NCBI RefSeq assembly: GCF_021155765.1
Contig: NC_060114.1
Span: 6,014,001 to 6,078,000, forward strand
DNA length: 64,000 nt
Source of the DNA: Diprion similis
Lineage: Eukaryota > Arthropoda > Insecta > Hymenoptera > Diprionidae
Direction: 5' to 3'
Positions 58,201 to 64,000 of the stretch are shown piece after piece; within the stretch, counting starts at the first letter, position 1; each line of letters starts with the position of its first letter. Made by a program: the position numbers and the translations under genes. The notes under the pieces were generated by a model, which saw only the letters and a program-made list of their open reading frames with translations, was not told the DNA's origin and ran no database searches.

Positions 58201-61200
58201 GATATAAATAAGGATAATCTGATATTTTTGATTATCTAGATGAATATAATGATAATGTTGTCTTATTGATTATGTACATAAAAATAAGAATAAGCTGATT
58301 TTATTATTGATCTAGATAAAAATTAGAATTATTTCATCTTGTTGATGATCTAGATGGAAATAAGTATGATCTTATCTTCTTAATTATCTAGATATAAATG
58401 AGGATAATCTGGTATTTTTGATTATCTAGATAAATATAATGACAATATTATCTTGTTGATTATCTACACAAAAATAAAGATCATCCAGTTTTCTCGATTA
58501 TCGTGATGAAAGTAAGGATAATCATATCTTCCGGAAAGATAATTGCATGAGAGATAATTTTTCATTTTATCTCGATTAATCTCTTCAGTAATATGAATAA
58601 TCTCATCCAATTCATCTATAAATAATAATAGCATTAATTACATCTTGCACAAGACTAAATCATGCTTACCTGTTCAAGAGCAACTAGTCCAGCGAGCTTT
58701 GTCGATATTTCCTTTGCCTCGTGCAACTGTCGATTAATCCAGGGTAAAATATGATCGTCGAGAGGTGAAAACAGATCCTTGGCATCGCCTCTCCTTGCGA
58801 TTTCAGCATAGGATCTAAGAAGTCCAGCCTTGGCAGCCTCGACGGTCGCAGCAGCTTTGAGGTCCTTCATGAGTCCTAGAAGCTTGACCGGAACTTTTCT
58901 CGAATCCTCGATGACGCAGGATTCCTCCATCAGCTTTAGAACCGTCTCCAATTCGTGTTTTGCACAAATTCCTACGCCTTTTGCGTAGCAACTATCGTCG
59001 GGACGAGTTCTTGCCAGGTCGATCAAAAGCTGCGTGTGCGAAACGTCCTGTGTCACGGAGGCCAGGAAAGGAGCTACTCCTGGTTTGTTCGCCACTCGTG
59101 ATACCAAATCGCTCGAAAGCTCTGTGCTCCAGGATTCTTCCTCAAGCAGAACGCTCTCTTCTAGTAATTCTACGATCTCTTCTTCCCAGGGATCCGCGCT
59201 GTGACGAAACCAGTTTCCAGATTTAGTTATTGTTTTTTTTTTTGCAAAGAGATTCCATGCGAGAGGAAGACACACTTAAGTTAAATTCTTTTATAAACTT
59301 CTGTGAATCGACTCAAAATTTAGTGTGCTATTCACAGTTTTTTCAAAATTTATATAAAATGACTTAATGAATTAATTTCTGGCAAAAAAAATTTTTAGTT
59401 TTCACGATTCTAGAAATTTTCCGACAATTTTTTGTCCACTCATTAACGATTGCAGCAGTCGTGAAATTTTATGATATTGCAAAAGTAGTGAGTCGAAATT
59501 TATCACAAAGGTAGATGAATGGAAAAGACAAGGGAGTGACGACGAAGTTTTACCGCCAGAATTGAGTGAAAATGAAGAAATTGAGAAAATAGTAATAACC
59601 TATTTTTACGATAAGGATATTCAACGTTGAAAAATATCTGCAGAATGGTTTCTCCTACCTATAAGAATGATCTGCTTTATTCGCTGCCGGATCGTTTTGC
59701 AGTTTGTTTATTATTTTCGTCAATTTCGGAACCCAAAGTTTTTCTAAATGGGATCCGATCAGCGGAGCTGTGGACCTTAAAAATGACAGCACGGCAACGT
59801 GATTTTGATGATCACCCAATAATTCCAGGCACTTTCCGAGCACAAGGGAAGCATGGAAATTATTTCTTAATCTCTCGTATTGCTCGTCTTGGATTATTTT
59901 CACAGCCATTGACGTCAGTGCACGCGTCACTGGAATTACCTGCAAAATGAAGGAAAAGTAAGTCGTTCGTTGTAATTTTAAATTGCTGAAATTGAAACAA
60001 TTAAAAAAACTAAATGATTTATAAAATTTGTAAAAATATGACAAAAGATGATCACAAAATTGAAATATTGTGAAGAAACGATAAAAAATTAAGATAAATT
60101 ATTGAGAAAATGATATCAAATTACGTAAAACAGTGAGGAACGGACCACGCAAAATGAGTGAAAGACCTTTGAAAAACTGTGGAAACGGTTTGTAAACGAT
60201 GAATAAGGATAGAAGAGACTTTGCCGAAAAATGGTAACAACGTCTTTGAAATAATTTAAAAAATGTCTTAAACATTAAATAAATCTCTAAAATCGATAGA
60301 GAATCTGTCTGAGCGATTGAAAAACCGTAAAAATTAATAATTATTGAAGAAAAAGACCTGTACAAGAAATTTTGAAAAACAATATGTTAAAGAACAAAAT
60401 TTTGTAGCTTACAGATGATGTAGAAGAAAGAGGATCGACCAAAGAATTCAGCAGAAGAGACCACAACCAGCTTTCGGCACCATCGACTGTTGTCGCAAGT
60501 AAATTGAGGGCCTCTTCGCAGGATTGTCCTTCGTCGGTTTTAGAACTGCACTGCATTACCTGTAAAAAAAATGAAAAAATTGAATACCAAATTGAGGCGA
60601 TTTAAATAATTATTTGGATAGAATAGATCAGCAAAATGTGAGTAATTTTATAGATCCCTACCATGAATCGGACGAAACAAGCTCGCTGATCAGGAGTTAA
60701 AAGCTTCATTGATCTTGCAGCGATTGCTGCGATAGCTCCGACCAACTGTCGCGCGTTTCCCTCGTGCAGAGATTCCTGTAAGCTTAAAGCTATCCGCTGA
60801 AGGGCTGAATCATCCTGAAAAATTGATGAAATCGTTGTTAAGAATGAATGGAGATTTTTAACTGATTTTTTCTCCTTCCCATTAAGCTTTCCATTCAGTG
60901 ATTCAAGCATTTAACTCGCTGGTGGTATTCTGGTCTAGAAATTAAAAAAAAATCTTTAAGAATGACGAACAAAAAAAAAAATGTCGCGTTTGAAATGGAA
61001 GAAGGAACATTATGTGAGGCACGGATTGCTGATGAAAAAAATTTAGGTATAACATAAATTCCCAAAGTTGAGAAAATAAGACAAAAAAATGACATCGATT
61101 AACACATGGACGCCGTTTTGCGAAATTTTTTTTTTTTTTTCAAATCGCCTACGTCCGACTAATCCTACACCCTTTTTTTTTTACGAATTCACAAAAAAAT

Positions 61201-63267
61201 TTATGTTCCCAGGAGACACAATTGTTTGAGAGTCCCCAGTTCATCGGTCTGTAAAAATGTCAATTTTGAATTTATTTTTTTTCTATATGCATTTTTATAC
61301 TTTCAAAATGTCATTAAGAAAACTAATTGATAAAAATGGATACTAAAAATGTTTTTTTTTTTTCTTTTGCGTGAGTAAAATCACCTCAAAATCAAGCCTC
61401 TAGATCAGAATATTCTCTTAACGAAGTGACAACAGTAATCGTGTTTCATGGTAAACGATGCGCAAAATGCAAGATTTTTCAAACCTCGTTAGGAAGCGTG
61501 TTTATCAAATGTCTAAGGACGACCAGTGCTCTGGACCTTTGAACAGCGCTGGGGGATTTGAGCTGCTGTAAGAATCTGAAAGAGCGAAAAACAACCGATT
61601 AACACAATCGACGGATAATTCGCCGGTCAAATCGTTTACCTATCAAGTCCCTCTCCGGCGTAAAGCGAAACAAGTGCGTTGGAGCATCTCAGTACTTCGT
61701 AATGTGTTAAAACTGCCTCTCTGGAGGCTTCGAAAGGCGTGATGCAAACCATATCCGAAAGAGTTGTGTGAATATGTTCGATCATCGGATATATAACCAT
61801 TTTGTTTTCCTCGTTCGCGGAATTCAGCAAGGTTGCCAGTACTCTGAAAATCGGTAACGATTATTGTCTATTTATTTTTTTTATCAAAGTCAAAATTAGT
61901 CGGAGATCACACATTTTCAAATAACGGGATTTATACGGCGACGGCTAATCGTTTAATTAGATTGCGGTTTCTTTTATTCAAAAGAATGTTCGTCGGACGT
62001 CGTGCACATATTTTTTACAACAGATTTAGTTGATAGGAAGCATTGCTATTGCCGATAAGGTAACAACCATTTTATTTGATGCAATAGTTTTGTGGCCTCT
62101 ACGATATCTCAAAAATGGCTCAGCCGATTTAATTCTAACTTCAAGATACTATTATTGACTAATTTACTTCTTGACTATGATTAGAAATAATTTTTTTTCT
62201 CTTCGCTCAACAAAATGCCGATCATTTAAAGGCGATGTCCAATTTTTATCGAAAATTTACGATTTTCGAAATTTATTTGACGAGAAAATATGATGGCTGA
62301 ATGAAATCTTGAGTTATGATGAAGAGGGTATATATACTATCCAAAAAAGTTGTCTGCAAATTCGGAGCAAATCGATTAATTAAGGAAGCCATTATTTGGT
62401 AAAAAAATTTTATTGGGCCGCTTCAGATGTGTTTGAAATCGTTGAAAAAAATCTGTGTAAAGATTCAAGCCTCTACGTCAATTGAAACAAGTGCTTCTAA
62501 GCTCCGAAAGTCTTAAATGTAAAATACATGCAGTTTTTATAAATAATCAGTTATTTCGTTTTGTATGAATTTGGTATAAATTGAGGGATCGATTTGAAAC
62601 TTGGCAGAGTTGTTGCTTGTAATGATAGAAGAAACAAACCCTGAAAATTTTCAAACTTTATAATCATTATTTCCTTATATATAAGTCTCATAAAAAGTGA
62701 TGCTATTGAGTTTATATAACAAAGCAATACATTATAAAATTTTGAAATTTTCACGGTTTCTTCCTATCAGTTTCAAATTTCAATAACAGTGCATCCCATT
62801 TATAGATTCTAACTAAAAAAATATTTTCTCAAAGCTTGATCCGTACTCTTTTGAAAATAAAACAAACTCCAATTGGATTCAATAATGTGATCTCAAGCTA
62901 TAAATTCCCAAAATTCATTCACTTGTTCAGCTGGTTTATCGTACTAAATTACGTGCAATAAATCGGGAATACCTCGTTGCAGCTAATCGGAGATTCGATC
63001 TCTTGCACATGTTCAAAAGTATCGGCAACAATTTGGCAAGTCTTCGACCCTGTGGATCCGGAGGCAGGAGAGTCGATATCGGACCAATTGCGGTTACAAT
63101 TGCCTGCGTCGTTTCATGATCTCGACTAGCCGGCAGCCACGTGTGTGCCAAGGTGTCATAAGCTAGCAGCATCTCGGTATCGAACAGATCTTTGCCGATC
63201 TTTGAGTCCGGCGCTTCTTCTATGTTCACCAAATACTCGTGTATTGCCTCAGAAAATTTTCCTATAG
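49259..63267 (-). CDS. MROH1: Maestro heat-like repeat-containing protein 1, 3' part of gene (5' exons outside window)
   Basis: A large HEAT/ARM-repeat scaffold, linked in mammals to lysosomes; no catalytic site. Exons, 5' to 3' on minus: 63267-62973, 61843-61640, 61575-61485, 60814-60662, 60559-60413, 59939-59659, 59198-58670, 57716-57478, 56936-56852, 56457-56273, 55764-55506, 53902-53725, 53210-53017, 52706-52326, 51966-51652, 50774-50424, 50021-49852, 49448-49259. Phases close throughout, giving about 1,414 residues. Human MROH1 has about 1,640; roughly the first 200 are missing at the right edge. Signature stretches in order: TLAHTWLPASRDHETTQAIV, RALVVLRHLINTLPNE, TTVDGAESWLW, YAKGVGICAKHELETVL, LTLRSTL, INAIKTLATHHPHEIVEALL, LEDPNLAVAK and a last HEAT repeat ending in MCFTL. 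Weak donors at exons 8 (gtcata) and 12 (gtacgc) were chosen to keep the frame. The exon 3 to 4 join is 7-10 residues shorter than in vertebrates. Confidence 0.88.
54143..55152. repeat. GTAATAGTG-type minisatellite in MROH1 intron 11
   Basis: About 1 kb of degenerate tandem triplet-based repeats, built from GTGGTAATA, GTGGAAATA and GTGGCAACA units, lies between exons 11 and 12. Longer blocks recur, for example the segment starting TTAAATAGTGGTAAAAGTGG near 54391, 54600 and 54898. Because most units are multiples of three, several stop-free frames appear on both strands (Val/Ile-rich on plus, Thr/Ile or Leu-rich on minus); they are artefacts of the repeat. Confidence 0.95.
58005..58520. repeat. 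38-bp minisatellite in MROH1 intron 7
   Basis: About 13 degenerate copies of a 38-bp unit of the form GATTATCTAGATGAAAATAA, then GGATAATCTTGTCTTTTT. The ATTATCTAGAT core is a near palindrome repeated at each period. It lies between exons 7 and 8 and shows no coding potential. Confidence 0.85.
61844..62972. other. MROH1 intron 1 of the window
   Basis: This 1.13 kb intron separates the first two MROH1 exons present. It includes text such as TCTACGATATCTCAAAAATG near 62098, which reads like transposon-derived sequence, but termini could not be defined. No nested gene is seen. Confidence 0.4.
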
Positions 63268-63321
63268 CTGCAATAAAGCGAGAGTATAGATAAGATGATC
63301 GCTTCGAAGAGTGATTGATGA

Positions 63322-63922
63322 TTAACCCTTTGAGGGGTACCTATTTCTATGGAACAAATTTTCAAAATTATAGGTGTTCTAAGAGTTTTTGGGGTCGCTG
63401 ATTACAATTCTGACGTTAGAATTACAAAATTCAAGATGGCGGACCTAAAATGGCGACTATTTTAGGTTAAGTTCGTGGTTTTTCGTTCAATCGGCACCAA
63501 ATTTGGTATAGAGGGTTTTTTGGGGTCGCTGATTACGATTCTGATATCTGATGTATAACATAAACTTTTTTCTTCGAAATTGGATTTTTAGAAAATTCGA
63601 TAATTTTTTGGGGAAATTTGAGCCTGCCGATATATCTGAAAATTTTTTATAACTTAGTAATAGACCTGAAGAATATACGAAAAAAATTTTAAAGCGTTTC
63701 GACACTTTGTTTGAGAACAGCTGAATTTATTCTGAAAAAAACGAGTTTTTTGCGTTTGAATTATGTATAATTAATTATAAATAAACAAATATCCACTTTT
63801 TTCCTTAAGTATCTTTTAGCTTGAACTTTCAATATACTAGAAATGACTTAGAAGTATAAAGGTATTGGAAAATAGAACGGCAATAATGAAAAAATGTGTA
63901 CCGCTGCCCCTCAAAGGGTTAA
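63322..63922. mobile_element. Non-autonomous piggyBac-type MITE
   Basis: TTAA at 63322-63325 and TTAA at 63919-63922 flank a 593-bp element whose ends are perfect 12-bp inverted repeats, CCCTTTGAGGGG and CCCCTCAAAGGG. TTAA target duplications and CCC-starting TIRs are the piggyBac hallmark. Inside, the word TTTTGGGGTCGCTGATTAC occurs twice, near 63390 and 63519. There is no transposase ORF, so it depends on an enzyme from elsewhere. It sits in the intron upstream of the first MROH1 exon in the window. Confidence 0.85.
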
Positions 63923-64000
63923 GGGGACACATCCAAGTATGATATTTTAAAAAGCAATTTCCTTTTTTTTCACTTTTCTGAAAGTAAATTGCATCATGAA

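Noticed and set aside
61150-61260. Possible extra MROH1 exon (minus strand, after an acceptor near 61243)
   Set aside because: The frame hits TAA after 15 codons, and exons 61485-61575 and 60662-60814 already join in phase.
1-64000. CRISPR arrays, bacterial operons, riboswitches
   Set aside because: The window has spliced eukaryotic genes; the regular repeats are minisatellites without spacers.

Overview
The window looks like nuclear DNA of an insect, probably holometabolous. It is AT-rich, genes have short to medium spliceosomal introns with GT-AG ends, and there are many small foldback and terminal-inverted-repeat (TIR) elements. Protein matches were recognised by eye. A hymenopteran, for example a sawfly-like species, is a plausible guess that I cannot prove.

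Layout, left to right. (1) 1-9.6 kb: the first coding exon of a FOG/u-shaped zinc-finger cofactor on the minus strand (2754-2793), with a CpG-rich promoter candidate near 3.7-4.1 kb. The rest of that gene runs off the left edge. (2) 8.8-12.8 kb: cabut, a KLF10/11-type three-zinc-finger factor on plus, 3 coding exons, with a GC-rich promoter carrying CRE, E-box, CCAAT and TATA elements. (3) 12.8-17 kb: intergenic, with foldback elements. (4) 17.1-21.7 kb, minus: HADHA, the mitochondrial trifunctional enzyme alpha subunit, complete in 11 exons (766 aa). (5) 23.6-24.3 kb: decayed Ig-domain exons, a duplicate of exons of the next gene. (6) 24.9-33.2 kb, plus: a VEGFR/PDGFR (Pvr)-like receptor with seven Ig domains and a transmembrane helix but no kinase domain; it stops just after the juxtamembrane region. 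(7) 34.4-42.3 kb: three well-spliced exons without long ORFs, a cluster of small hairpins, a 1.06 kb minisatellite of 26-bp units that each look like a 3' splice site, and several direct and inverted repeats. (8) 42.4-44.1 kb, plus: a CCDC28A/B homologue. (9) 44.8-48.3 kb, plus: a gene resembling SMRP1/SPMIP6, a sperm microtubule-associated protein. (10) 49.3-63.3 kb, minus: MROH1 (maestro HEAT-like repeat protein), 18 exons, 5' end outside the window. Its introns hold two minisatellites and a piggyBac-type MITE.

How the genes relate. u-shaped and cabut are divergent transcription-factor genes. HADHA does mitochondrial long-chain beta-oxidation and has a DR1/HNF4-like site upstream. CCDC28 and the SMRP1-like gene are tandem and both have links to cilia or flagella. 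The strongest candidate for new biology is the kinase-less Pvr-like receptor with its decayed tandem copy. The second is the array of about 40 splice-acceptor-like units inside a probable intron. Exon limits were placed by hand from reading frame, splice dinucleotides and family similarity; no alignment or database search was run.
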